This document shows, one piece after another, positions 7,480 through 14,683 of a stretch of DNA of 34,745 bases. The translations under genes were made by a program, and so were the position numbers. Below the pieces are notes generated by a model, which was not told the origin of the DNA, did not search any database, and worked only from the letters and a program-made list of their open reading frames with translations. The stretch is taken from assembly GCA_021202515.1 (NCBI GenBank), contig JAJQCW010000071.1, forward strand, positions 1-34,745, given 5' to 3'. The stretch's first letter is position 1, and the number at the start of each line of letters is the position of its first letter. The DNA comes from Clostridiales bacterium. Its GTDB lineage: Bacteria; Bacillota; Clostridia; Oscillospirales; Oscillospiraceae.

Positions 7480-7920
7480 ATGAGACCGATCAACCAGGTA
7501 AAGATGGAATTTGACAGCCGCAGCGCCAACGAGGGTTTTGCGCGGGCGGCGGCGGCCTGCTTCGCGGCCCAGTTGGACCCCACGCTGGAGGAGCTGGGGG
7601 ACGTGAAAACCGCCGTCTCCGAGGCGGTGACCAACGTTATCGTCCACGCCTACCCCGACGCCATTGGCCGGGTGCTGCTGCGCCTGCGGCTGTTCGAGGA
7701 CAACACAGTGGAGATCACCGTCCGGGACTGGGGCGTGGGCATCCCCGATCTGGACAAGGCCAGGGAACCCATGTTCACCACCGGCGGCGCGGACCGCAGC
7801 GGTATGGGCTTCACCATCATGGAGAGCTTTATGGACGCCATGCGGGTCAGGTCGGCGGTGGGCAAGGGCACCACCGTCACCATGCGGAAGAAAATTTCTG
7901 TCCGGGTCGGGCGACCATGA
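7480..7920 (+). CDS. spoIIAB: Anti-sigma F factor / serine kinase SpoIIAB
   Basis: This 146-residue GHKL-fold protein binds and inhibits sigma F and phosphorylates SpoIIAA using ATP. The N box (EAVTNVIVHAY, residues 48-58), the DWGVGIPDL box (83-91) and the glycine-rich GADRSGMGF lid region (103-111) form the ATP site. The ATG at 7480 has AGGGGGG 6 bp upstream and starts 14 bp after the spoIIAA stop. The GTG at 7462, which overlaps spoIIAA, has no good ribosome binding site. Its ATGA overlap with sigF indicates translational coupling, which would keep regulator and sigma factor in balance. Confidence 0.95.
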   Translation: MRPINQVKMEFDSRSANEGFARAAAACFAAQLDPTLEELGDVKTAVSEAVTNVIVHAYPDAIGRVLLRLRLFEDNTVEITVRDWGVGIPDLDKAREPMFTTGGADRSGMGFTIMESFMDAMRVRSAVGKGTTVTMRKKISVRVGRP

Positions 7921-8627
7921 CGGTGGAGCAGGGCGCGCTGCTGGAGGCCGCCCAGAGCGGCGACCGGGCGGCCTGCGAGCAGATCTTGGTGGAAAACGAC
8001 CGGCTCGTCTGGTCGGTGGTCAAGCGGTACACCGGGCGGGGCGTGGACCCGGAGGATTTGTTTCAACTGGGGTGCATCGGGTTTTTGAAGGCCATCCAGG
8101 GCTACGACCCGGCCTACGGCACCCAGTTCTCCACCTATGCGGTGCCCAAAATCGCGGGGGAGATCCGCCGGTTCCTCCGGGACGACGGGACGGTGAAGGT
8201 CAGCCGCACCGTCAAGGAGAAGGCGGCTCAGGTCTGCGCTGCGCGGGAGGCGCTGCGGCGGGCGCTGGGCCGGGAACCGGCCCTTTCCGAGCTGGCGGCG
8301 GAGACGGGCCTGGAGCCGGAGGACATCGCCGCCGCGGAGAACGCTGTGGCGACTGTGGCGTCCCTCCAAATGGAGACCGCCGACGGGCTGACGCTGGAAT
8401 CCCTGCTGGGGGACGATGGCATGGAGGAACAGGTACTGGAGCGGCTGTCCCTCCGGGAGGCGGTGGACCGCCTGCCCCAGCGGGAGCGGATGGTCATTCT
8501 CCTGCGCTATTACCGGGGGCTGACCCAGGAGAAAACGGCGAAAATCATCGGGGTCAGCCAGGTGCAAGTCAGCCGCATTGAGAAAAAGGCCGTGGCGGAG
8601 CTGCGGCGGCAGCTTGCCGAACCGTGA
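7917..8627 (+). CDS. sigF: Forespore RNA polymerase sigma factor SigF
   Basis: This 236-residue sigma-70-family protein directs early forespore transcription. Region 2 contains DPEDLFQLGCIGFLKAI and the GTQFSTYAVPKIAGEIRR core- and -10-binding helix. Region 3 follows at about 100-150. Region 4 ends with the helix-turn-helix LTQEKTAKIIGVSQVQVSRI. Sigma G is similar in sequence, but the position directly after spoIIAA-AB identifies SigF (SpoIIAC). The start overlaps the spoIIAB stop by 4 bp. No strong terminator follows; only a G/C-poor run with a T7 tract is seen near 8665. Confidence 0.94.
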   Translation: MTVEQGALLEAAQSGDRAACEQILVENDRLVWSVVKRYTGRGVDPEDLFQLGCIGFLKAIQGYDPAYGTQFSTYAVPKIAGEIRRFLRDDGTVKVSRTVKEKAAQVCAAREALRRALGREPALSELAAETGLEPEDIAAAENAVATVASLQMETADGLTLESLLGDDGMEEQVLERLSLREAVDRLPQRERMVILLRYYRGLTQEKTAKIIGVSQVQVSRIEKKAVAELRRQLAEP

Positions 8628-8703
8628 CCGGACAGGGAAATGGAAACGTCAGGGAAAAGACCGTTTTTTTGAGCAAAAACTTTGTAAACAGCAAAAGAAA
8701 CCG

Positions 8704-8732
8704 TGGAAAATCCTCCGGCGCTGTGGTATACT
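8704..8732 (+). promoter_or_regulatory. Candidate sigma-A promoter for cdd
   Basis: TGGAAA (8704-8709) and TATACT (8727-8732) have a 17-bp spacer, 46 bp upstream of the cdd start. The -35 box is weak (4 of 6). Confidence 0.5.
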
Positions 8733-8778
8733 GTCAGTTACCTCATTTGGTGAATATCCTGGAAAGACGGTGATCGAT

Positions 8779-9174
8779 ATGACTGACAGCGCTCTGGTGG
8801 AGCTGGCCTTCTCCATGCTCCCGCGCGCCTACTGCCCCTATTCCCACTTCCCCGTCGGCGCGGCGCTGCTCTGTGACGACGGCAGCGTTTTCACCGGCTG
8901 CAATGTGGAAAACGCTGCCTTTGGTTCCTCCTTCTGCGCCGAGCGTACCGCCCTGGTCAAGGCCATCAGCGAGGGCCGCCGGGACGGGTTTGTCAAGCTG
9001 GCCATCGCGGGCAACAGCGACGATTACTGCTGGCCCTGCGGCTCCTGCCGCCAGATGCTCTATGAGTTCGCGCCGGAGTTGGAGGTGCTCATCGCCAAGG
9101 GCGACCACGCATATGTCTCCCTGCCGCTGAAGGAGCTGCTGCCCTACGGCTTTGGGCCGGATTATTTGAAGTAA
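8779..9174 (+). CDS. cdd: Cytidine deaminase
   Basis: This 131-residue zinc enzyme deaminates cytidine and deoxycytidine to uridine and deoxyuridine in pyrimidine salvage. The catalytic signature is C53-A54-E55, with C87 and C90 in PCGSCR. Three Cys ligands mark the small homotetrameric type, and the length fits it. The N-terminal YCPYSHFPVGAAL and GCNVENAAFG segments form the nucleoside-binding part. The ATG at 8779 is chosen by family alignment. GTG at 8770 (3 codons earlier) is possible because GGAAAG at 8761-8766 is close; an upstream open frame to 8578 overlaps sigF and is not family-like. A terminator follows closely. Confidence 0.95.
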   Translation: MTDSALVELAFSMLPRAYCPYSHFPVGAALLCDDGSVFTGCNVENAAFGSSFCAERTALVKAISEGRRDGFVKLAIAGNSDDYCWPCGSCRQMLYEFAPELEVLIAKGDHAYVSLPLKELLPYGFGPDYLK

Positions 9175-9194
9175 AGCGGGAAAACGCGCAAAAC

Positions 9195-9240
9195 CTGCGC
9201 CGGAATCTGGGTGGATACCTGGGTTTCGGCGCGGTTTTTT
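9195..9240 (+). terminator. Intrinsic terminator of cdd
   Basis: CTGCGCCG (9195-9202) pairs with CGGCGCGG (9227-9234, one G-T pair) and is followed by six T residues. The 24-nt loop contains a small inner hairpin. Confidence 0.75.
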
Positions 9241-9263
9241 GCTGTGATTGCGGTCCTATGTGT

Positions 9264-9330
9264 GTAGGGGCGGCCCTTGGCCGCCCGCAGGGAAGGATAT
9301 GTTTTTCGGGCGGCCACGGGCCGCCCCTAC
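9264..9330. repeat. R2 palindromic repeat, copy 2
   Basis: Same GTAGGGGCGGCC...GGCCGCCCCTAC arrangement and length as the copy before spoIIAA, with a different loop. Both copies are preceded by a T-run plus GCTGT. Confidence 0.85.
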
Positions 9331-9484
9331 AGGATATTGGGTAAATTTTCCGCACGTTATGAAAGGAAACTCCGAAAAGTTTACATCCTGTAACAATTTT
9401 TCACCATTTGTCACTTGCTTTTTTGTGGTTCATCTGTCATATTCATAGTAGTTCAAAACACTTTGCTAGAGAGGACGATACACC

Positions 9485-9796
9485 ATGAAAAAGAAGCCCC
9501 TGACCTACCGCGCCCGTCGGCGGCTGATGTGCGGCGTGATGGCGGCGGGGGTTTTGGTGGGGCTGCTGACCTGCCTGCTGACGGCGCTGACCCCGATGGA
9601 CGAGGACGTTCTCATTCTGCTGCTCTGCCTGGCCTTTGGGCTGATCTTCGTGTCGCTGGGGCTGCGGCTGCTGCTCTGGCGATGTCCCCGGTGCGGGTGG
9701 TGGATGCGTAGCTGGTTCTTCTGGGACGGCTCCACCTATTGCAAGCGCTGCGGGCGGGAGATCTTCCTCGACGACGCCCCTGCCGACGAGGGATGA
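9485..9796 (+). CDS. Small two-helix membrane protein with C-terminal zinc ribbon
   Basis: I do not recognise this 103-residue family. A basic N-terminus is followed by two hydrophobic helices (about 15-36 and 41-65). A cytoplasmic tail carries two CxxC knuckles (C67/C70 and C86/C89) spaced like a zinc ribbon. Such tails usually bind one zinc ion and may contact protein or nucleic acid; no function can be assigned. AGAGAGG lies 10 bp before the ATG. A weak promoter candidate, TTGCTT (9415-9420) and CATATT (9438-9443) with a 17-bp spacer, lies upstream. A good terminator follows, so it appears monocistronic. Confidence 0.8.
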   Translation: MKKKPLTYRARRRLMCGVMAAGVLVGLLTCLLTALTPMDEDVLILLLCLAFGLIFVSLGLRLLLWRCPRCGWWMRSWFFWDGSTYCKRCGREIFLDDAPADEG

Positions 9797-9812
9797 AGTA
9801 TGTTATTGAGGC

Positions 9813-9849
9813 GGCGCCGCACGATTTGACCGTGCGGGCCGTCTTTTTT
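9813..9849 (+). terminator. Intrinsic terminator
   Basis: CCGCACG (9817-9823) pairs perfectly with CGTGCGG (9831-9837) and is extended by GGC/GCC across one mismatch. TCTTTTTT follows. It ends the zinc-ribbon protein gene. Confidence 0.8.
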
Positions 9850-9869
9850 CCATTTCTTCGCTCTGCCGC

Positions 9870-9898
9870 TTGCAACCTGCCGGAAAAGAGGATATAAT
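9870..9898 (+). promoter_or_regulatory. Sigma-A promoter for metG
   Basis: TTGCAA (9870-9875) and TATAAT (9893-9898) are 17 bp apart. Transcription would start near 9905, giving a leader of about 390 nt that includes an R3 repeat. I did not find a T-box specifier structure or antiterminator sequence in it. Confidence 0.7.
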
Positions 9899-9973
9899 GT
9901 GCTTTGCCGCCTGATTTTTCGAGTTGCGGTATATAGCATGATCTGATTATCTCAATTTGTTCAGCTTTGCGGT

Positions 9974-10193
9974 GAAACCCCTCCGCCACCGCCAAAGGCG
10001 GCGGCCCTCCTCCCCCTTGCGACTCGCATGGCCCAAAAGGGCCATAGCTCCGCCGTCAAGCGGCACTTCCGCTGCGCTCCCTGCCTGCATTCGCGCCAAA
10101 GAGGAATTGGCCATTGCCGTCAAGGGCACTTCCGGGGCTTCGCCCCTCCCTGTCGGCCAGCGCTTCACAGGGGAGGCAAGAGGGGATAGCGCT
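9974..10193 (-). repeat. R3 long repeat, copy 2, within the metG leader
   Basis: Reverse-complement partner of 5399-5614, about 97% identical by eye over the central 200 bp. The hairpin end is at 9974-10010. The other end reads GGGGAGGCAAGAGGGGATAG, which recurs inverted at 12325-12343. The gap 9797-10296 otherwise holds only a terminator, a promoter and a CCCCGC/GCGGGG hairpin (10259-10280) just before the metG ribosome binding site. Confidence 0.9.
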
Positions 10194-10296
10194 TACCGTT
10201 TGATTGAAGATACCAAAAAGGGCTGTGCAAAAGGAAGAACCAGATGGCATATCCATATCCCCGCTTCCATTCGGCGGGGGACAGGAGGAAGAAGAA

Positions 10297-12279
10297 ATGG
10301 CAAAGAAGTTTTATATCACCACCCCCATCTACTATCCCTCGGACAAGCTGCACATCGGCCACACCTACTGCACCGTGGCCACCGACGTGATGGCCCGCTA
10401 CAAGCGGATGTGTGGCTACGACGTGATGTTCCTGACCGGCACCGACGAACACGGCCTGAAAATCGAGCAGAAGGCCAAGGCAGCCGGTGTCACCCCCCAG
10501 CAGTTTGTGGACAACATCGTGGAGGGGCCTGGCGGCATCAAGGACCTGTGGAAGCTGATGAACATTTCCAACGACCGGTTCATCCGCACCACCGACGATT
10601 ACCACGTCAAGTCCATCCAAACCATCTTCAAGAAGATGTACGACAAAGGGGACATTTACAAAGGGACCTACAAGGGCAAGTACTGCGTCCCCTGCGAATC
10701 CTTCTGGACAGAGAGCCAGCTTGTGGACGGCAGGTGTCCCGACTGCGGCCGGGAGGTGAAGGACGCGGAGGAAGAGGCTTACTTCTTCCGCCTGTCCAAA
10801 TATCAGCAGCCCATCCGGGACCTGCTGACCAAGACTGATTTTCTGGAGCCGAAAACCCGTGTGAACGAGATGGTGAACAACTTCATCGACCCCGGCCTGG
10901 AGGATCTCTGTGTCTCCCGCACCAGCTTTACCTGGGGCATCCCCGTCACTTTTGACCCGAAGCACGTGGTCTACGTCTGGGTGGACGCCCTCAGCAACTA
11001 TATCACCGCTCTGGGTTACGGGAACGACAAATACGACGATTTCGACAAGTACTGGCCCGTTGACGTTCACTTTGTGGGCAAAGAGATCGTCCGGTTCCAC
11101 TCCATCATCTGGCCCGCCATGCTGATGAGCCTGGGCGTGCCCGTGCCGCAAAAGGTTTACGGTCACGGCTGGCTGCTGCTGGACGGCGGCAAAATCTCCA
11201 AGAGCAAGGAGAACACCACCGTCAACGTGGTGGACCCGGTGATTCTGGCCCAGCGCTACGGCGTGGACGCCCTGCGGTACTACCTGATGCGGGAGTTCCC
11301 CTTCGGCAGCGACGGCAACTTCTCCAATGAGCTGCTCATCAACCGCATCAACATCGACCTGGCCAACGACCTGGGCAACCTGGTCAGCCGCACCACCGCC
11401 ATGGTGGGCAAATACTTCGGCGGCAAGCTGCCCACAGAGCAGGCCGCAGACGAGGAGAAAGATTCTGAGCTGATTTCCATGGCCTCCGGCCTCCGGGAGA
11501 AGTACGAGGGCCTGATGGAGACGTACACCTTCCAGACCGCCCTCATCGAAATCTTCAAGGTCATCGACCGGGCCAACAAGTATATCGACGAGAACACCCC
11601 CTGGGTGCTGGCCCGCAGCGAGGACACCAAACCCCGCCTGGCCCGCGTCATGTATAACCTGCTGGAGACCATCCGCATTTGCTCTGTCCTGCTGACCCCC
11701 TTCATGCCCGACACGGTAGAGAAGATTTTCGCCCAGATCGGGGCCGACCGCACCGACTGGGACAGCGCCGCCCAGTGGGGTCTGCTGGCCCCCGACGCCG
11801 CCGTCACCAAGGGCGAGAACCTGTTCCCCCGCATCGACCTGAAAAAGGAGCTGGCGGAGCTGGCCTCCATCGAGGCCGAGAAGAAGGCCGCCGAGGCCAA
11901 AGCCGCCCTCCCCGCCCTGGAGGTGGAGCCGCAGGCCGAGGAAAAGGTAGACTTCGCCACCTTTGAGAAGAGCGACTTCCGGGCCGTGAAGGTCAAGGAC
12001 TGCCAGGCCGTGAAGAAGTCCAAGAAGCTGCTGCGCTTCACCCTGGACGACGGCACCGGCACCGACCGGCAAATTCTCTCCGGCATCGCCGCCTGGTACA
12101 AGCCGGAGGAGCTGGTGGGCAAGACCCTGGTGGCCATCGTCAACCTGCCCCCCAGAAAGATGATGGGCTTTGAGTCCAACGGAATGCTCATCTCCGCCGT
12201 CCACACCGAGTACGGCGAGGAAAAGCTGAACCTGCTGATGGTGGACGATAAAATTCCCGCCGGAGCCAAGCTCTGCTGA
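10297..12279 (+). CDS. metG: Methionyl-tRNA synthetase
   Basis: This 660-residue class I aminoacyl-tRNA synthetase charges tRNA-Met. HIGH is at 19-22 and the KMSKS-type loop KISKS at 299-303. A zinc knuckle has Cys pairs C130/C133 and C147/C150. A helical anticodon-binding domain spans about 350-540. A Lys/Glu/Ala-rich linker leads to a C-terminal EMAP/Trbp-like tRNA-binding domain (about 555-660) that usually mediates dimerisation. The ATG at 10297 is chosen because AGGAGG lies 8 bp upstream and the family begins with this MAKKFYITTPIYY segment. The open frame extends 31 codons upstream but reads a non-conserved leader. Loosely related in role to the methionine genes at the window start. Confidence 0.97.
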   Translation: MAKKFYITTPIYYPSDKLHIGHTYCTVATDVMARYKRMCGYDVMFLTGTDEHGLKIEQKAKAAGVTPQQFVDNIVEGPGGIKDLWKLMNISNDRFIRTTDDYHVKSIQTIFKKMYDKGDIYKGTYKGKYCVPCESFWTESQLVDGRCPDCGREVKDAEEEAYFFRLSKYQQPIRDLLTKTDFLEPKTRVNEMVNNFIDPGLEDLCVSRTSFTWGIPVTFDPKHVVYVWVDALSNYITALGYGNDKYDDFDKYWPVDVHFVGKEIVRFHSIIWPAMLMSLGVPVPQKVYGHGWLLLDGGKISKSKENTTVNVVDPVILAQRYGVDALRYYLMREFPFGSDGNFSNELLINRINIDLANDLGNLVSRTTAMVGKYFGGKLPTEQAADEEKDSELISMASGLREKYEGLMETYTFQTALIEIFKVIDRANKYIDENTPWVLARSEDTKPRLARVMYNLLETIRICSVLLTPFMPDTVEKIFAQIGADRTDWDSAAQWGLLAPDAAVTKGENLFPRIDLKKELAELASIEAEKKAAEAKAALPALEVEPQAEEKVDFATFEKSDFRAVKVKDCQAVKKSKKLLRFTLDDGTGTDRQILSGIAAWYKPEELVGKTLVAIVNLPPRKMMGFESNGMLISAVHTEYGEEKLNLLMVDDKIPAGAKLC

Positions 12280-12320
12280 TAGACTGTTCACGAGAAAGCA
12301 AAATCGCAAACTGACCCTCA

Positions 12321-12503
12321 AGCACTATCCCCTCTTGCCTCCCTAATGGGGACCCAACCGAAGCCCAGCGACAGCGGGTTCGGTTGGGAGAGGAGCCGCA
12401 ACGGAATAAGTGAGACCTGCCGCTTGCGGCGGGGCGAACGCTATGAAGTCTGCGGCGACGAGGGAGGAGGGCCGCCGCCTTCAGGCGGTGGCGGAGGGGT
12501 TTG
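12321..12503 (+). repeat. Chimeric repeat: R4 core with R3-type ends
   Basis: The left end (12321-12343, ACTATCCCCTCTTGCCTCCC) and right end (12466-12503, GGGCCGCCGCC...GGCGGTGGCGG) match the two termini of R3. The core (12348-12463) matches R4 at 6589-6703 in inverse orientation. It occupies most of the gap 12280-12754, together with a terminator and a promoter. Confidence 0.75.
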
Positions 12504-12537
12504 CAACGCGAGGGGAACAACTTACTTTTCTTCACAG

Positions 12538-12581
12538 AAAACCGCTGGAACATGGATGCTGTCCGTGTTCCAGCGGTTTTT
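12538..12581 (+). terminator. Strong intrinsic terminator downstream of metG
   Basis: AAAACCGCTGGAACA (12538-12552) pairs with TGTTCCAGCGGTTTT (12566-12580) in a near-perfect 15-bp stem with a 13-nt loop and a T run. A-tract on one side and T-tract on the other make it potentially bidirectional. It lies 259 bp past the metG stop. Confidence 0.88.
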
Positions 12582-12641
12582 GCAGTTGAAAGCTTATCGC
12601 TGCCCCCCTTTACAAATGACAAACTGTAATCTTACAAGAAT

Positions 12642-12686
12642 ATTTTGTCGCATATACTTGACAAAATGGCAGGTGTACGCTATACT
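12642..12686 (+). promoter_or_regulatory. Consensus promoter with overlapping inverted-repeat operator
   Basis: TTGACA (12658-12663) and TATACT (12681-12686) have an exact 17-bp spacer. ATTTTGTC (12642-12649) and GACAAAAT (12660-12667) form a perfect 8-bp inverted repeat overlapping the -35 box. A third ATTTTGTC is at 12731-12738, next to the ribosome binding site, and an imperfect GACAAACT is at 12618-12625. The XRE regulator at the operon end is the likely ligand (inference). Confidence 0.75.
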
Positions 12687-12754
12687 ATAGCCATCCTAGG
12701 AAGCGACCCCTTCCCCTTCCGCAACACCGTATTTTGTCAAGGAGGATGACGACT

Positions 12755-13264
12755 ATGTATGATTTGGTATTTTTCGGCGCGCTGGCTGGAATCGTGGTGC
12801 TTCTGGCTATAGCCGCCCTCAGCAACCGTATTACAAAAGGTAAGTTCAGCCTGGAGGTCGGCGGCGACTACGATGAGCGGCAGCAGGCTGCCCGGGGCGT
12901 GGCTTACCGCAACGCCTTTTGGACGGTGGTGGGCTACCTGGCCCTGTTCCAGTTGTTGGACATCTGGAACCCGCCGCTATATGTGCTGTCCTTTGTGGGG
13001 CTGTTCCTGGCGCTGGCGGTGTTCCTGGTCAGTTGCATTGTGCTGGACGCCTACATCGGCCTGAGCGACGACCCCAAAAAGTGGGTCATCTCCAGCTCTG
13101 TGCTGCTGGTCATCAACCTGGTGGGCATCGCCGCATATGCCCCCACCTTTGAAGAGCTGCCTGTGGCAAACGTGCTCACCGCCGCGTTGCTGGCCGTCAT
13201 ACTGGCCGCGTTTGGCGTGCGGACGCTTCTGCACCGGGGACAGACCGAGGACGAAGACGAATAA
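12755..13264 (+). CDS. Four-helix membrane protein of DERQ-motif type, paralog 1
   Basis: This 169-residue integral membrane protein has four hydrophobic segments: one N-terminal, then a cytoplasmic loop with YDERQ and GVAYRNAFWT, then three more. The C-terminal tail is acidic. A DERQ motif in the first loop and a small XRE regulator in the same operon are typical of several DUF-only Firmicutes families; the function is unknown. The next gene is a clear paralog sharing YDERQ, AYRNAFWT, SCI-LDAY and AFGVR-LLH. The ATG at 12755 is 9 bp after AAGGAGG; earlier in-frame starts overlap that site. It is first in a three-gene operon with a strong, probably repressed promoter. Confidence 0.85.
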   Translation: MYDLVFFGALAGIVVLLAIAALSNRITKGKFSLEVGGDYDERQQAARGVAYRNAFWTVVGYLALFQLLDIWNPPLYVLSFVGLFLALAVFLVSCIVLDAYIGLSDDPKKWVISSSVLLVINLVGIAAYAPTFEELPVANVLTAALLAVILAAFGVRTLLHRGQTEDEDE

Positions 13265-13300
13265 AACCAACACCGCAACGCTTTACTTGGGGGTATCAAG

Positions 13301-13810
13301 ATGAATGTGAATTTATATCATGCGCTGGGCTTTGCAGCGGGGGTCGGCGTGACGCTGCTGGTGTTCCTGCTCATTCGGCGCATTTGGCAGGGCAAGTGGC
13401 GCGTCGGCAGCGACTACGACGAGCGACAAAAAGCCGCCCAGGGGGTGGCTTACCGCAACGCCTTTTGGACGATGGTTGTGTATCTGCTGTTGGGGTGGGT
13501 ATTGAACCTCTTTGACGTGGAACTGTCCACCTCTCCCCTCTTCCTCTTCGTCGGTGTGTTGCTGGGAGTTTTGGTTTATGCCGTCAGTTGTATCCTGCTG
13601 GACGCATACATGGGGCTGAACGACAACCCCCGGCGGTGGATGGTCGTCACCGCCGTCATCGCGGCAGTCAATCTGGTCTGCGCCCTGTGCAACGCTCACA
13701 ACAGCGCTGTTTGGACGGCCAACCTGCTCTGTGGGCTGCTGCTGATTGCCGTCCTCATTGCCTTTGGCGTGCGGGCGCTGCTGCACCCGAACCAGGAGGA
13801 TGAGACATGA
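13301..13810 (+). CDS. Four-helix membrane protein of DERQ-motif type, paralog 2
   Basis: This 169-residue protein is the same length and topology as the preceding one and shares its motifs (YDERQKAAQGVAYRNAFWT, SCILLDAYMGLNDNP). It probably arose by tandem duplication, and the two may form a heteromer. Function unknown. The ATG at 13301 follows a 36-bp gap, with GGGGG at 13289-13293 as a possible ribosome binding site. Its stop overlaps the XRE start (ATGA), so the regulator is translationally coupled to it. Confidence 0.85.
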   Translation: MNVNLYHALGFAAGVGVTLLVFLLIRRIWQGKWRVGSDYDERQKAAQGVAYRNAFWTMVVYLLLGWVLNLFDVELSTSPLFLFVGVLLGVLVYAVSCILLDAYMGLNDNPRRWMVVTAVIAAVNLVCALCNAHNSAVWTANLLCGLLLIAVLIAFGVRALLHPNQEDET

Positions 13811-14004
13811 AGAATCTGCGCCTGAAAGCGGCACGGGCGGCCAAGGACCTCTCCCAGCAGGCCCTGGCCGACCTGGTCGGCGTCTCCCGCCAGACCATCA
13901 ACGGCATCGAAAAAGGCTCCTACAACCCCACCATCCGGCTGTGCATCGCCATCTGCAAGGCGCTGGACAAGACCCTGGACGAGCTGTTTTGGGAAGAGGA
14001 ATAA
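13807..14004 (+). CDS. Small XRE-family transcriptional regulator (YozG-like)
   Basis: At 65 residues this is essentially a bare Cro/C1-type helix-turn-helix domain. The HTH is QQALADLVGVSRQTINGIEK, and the ending TLDELFWEEE is typical of the short YozG-like group. AGGAGG lies 6 bp upstream, inside the preceding gene. It probably controls its own operon through the inverted repeat at 12642-12667; this is inferred from gene order. Regulators of this type often sit beside small membrane proteins of unknown role. The stop codon is followed immediately by an R1 repeat arm. Confidence 0.9.
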   Translation: MKNLRLKAARAAKDLSQQALADLVGVSRQTINGIEKGSYNPTIRLCIAICKALDKTLDELFWEEE

Positions 14005-14153
14005 CAATGCGCAATTTGCAATGAGCAATTAGCAATGGCCGGGTTTGCAGCCGTGTTCCTATCCTGAAACGTGCAGAGAACAGTCCCTTTTATGAGGAAC
14101 CACCAGCGTTCGGCACCCATAATTGCACATTGCACATTGCTAATTGCTGATTG
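14005..14153. repeat. R1 repeat pair, copy 3
   Basis: Arms at 14005-14037 and 14121-14153 are inverted relative to one another, about 150 bp overall. The interior differs from copies 1 and 2 apart from TTTGCAGCCGTGTTC, also seen in copy 2. The left arm begins at the first base after the XRE stop codon. Confidence 0.75.
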
Positions 14154-14182
14154 AAAATCCTCTTGCGGGGGATTTTCCGCCT

Positions 14183-14683
14183 TTACCCCTCCAAGGGAAG
14201 GGAATACACGAAGTCGTCCATATAAAAGCCGCCGCCGATGTCGTTTTTGACTTCGCCGGTTTTCACGAAGCCCATGATTTCATAAACATAAATGGCGTCG
14301 TTGTGGCGATTGACGTTCAGGGTGACGGCGGAAAGACCGCCCTCCTTGGCTCTGTCCACCACAAAGGCCAGCATCTCTCTGGCGTAGCCTCTCCCCCGAT
14401 GCTCCTTTTTCAGGTAGAACTTGCTCAGGTACAACTCGTTCCCCCTGGGGTAGAAGGCCAGAAAGCCCAGCCGCTCCCCGTCGTCGCCCTCCACGAAGTA
14501 ATACTGATACCCCTGGGCCAGTTGTTCCCGCAGGGCGGGGACCGACTGGAACTTTTCGATCATATAGTCGTTTTGGGCGGGGCCGATGATGGGGTCGAAG
14601 TACTCCTTGACGATGGCCGTAGCCAGGGCGGAGAGCTGCCCGATGGCGGCGTCCTGGCCGGACAAAACCTGTGTAAAAATCAT
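14183..14683 (-). CDS. GNAT-family N-acetyltransferase
   Basis: This 166-residue single-domain acetyltransferase uses acetyl-CoA to acetylate an unknown small molecule or protein. Motif A is visible as YLKKEHRGRGYAREML (about 91-106), whose HRGRGYA loop binds the CoA pyrophosphate. NRHNDAIYVYEIMGFVKTGE forms motif B. The ATG overlaps the stop of the upstream AraC gene by 4 bp, so the two are co-translated. This pairing suggests the regulator controls the acetyltransferase along with itself. The substrate cannot be told from sequence. Confidence 0.9.
   Translation of the reverse strand: MIFTQVLSGQDAAIGQLSALATAIVKEYFDPIIGPAQNDYMIEKFQSVPALREQLAQGYQYYFVEGDDGERLGFLAFYPRGNELYLSKFYLKKEHRGRGYAREMLAFVVDRAKEGGLSAVTLNVNRHNDAIYVYEIMGFVKTGEVKNDIGGGFYMDDFVYSLPLEG

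Noticed and set aside
10204-10296. Upstream extension of metG by 31 codons
   Set aside because: AGGAGG is placed exactly for the ATG at 10297, and the extension is not part of the synthetase family.
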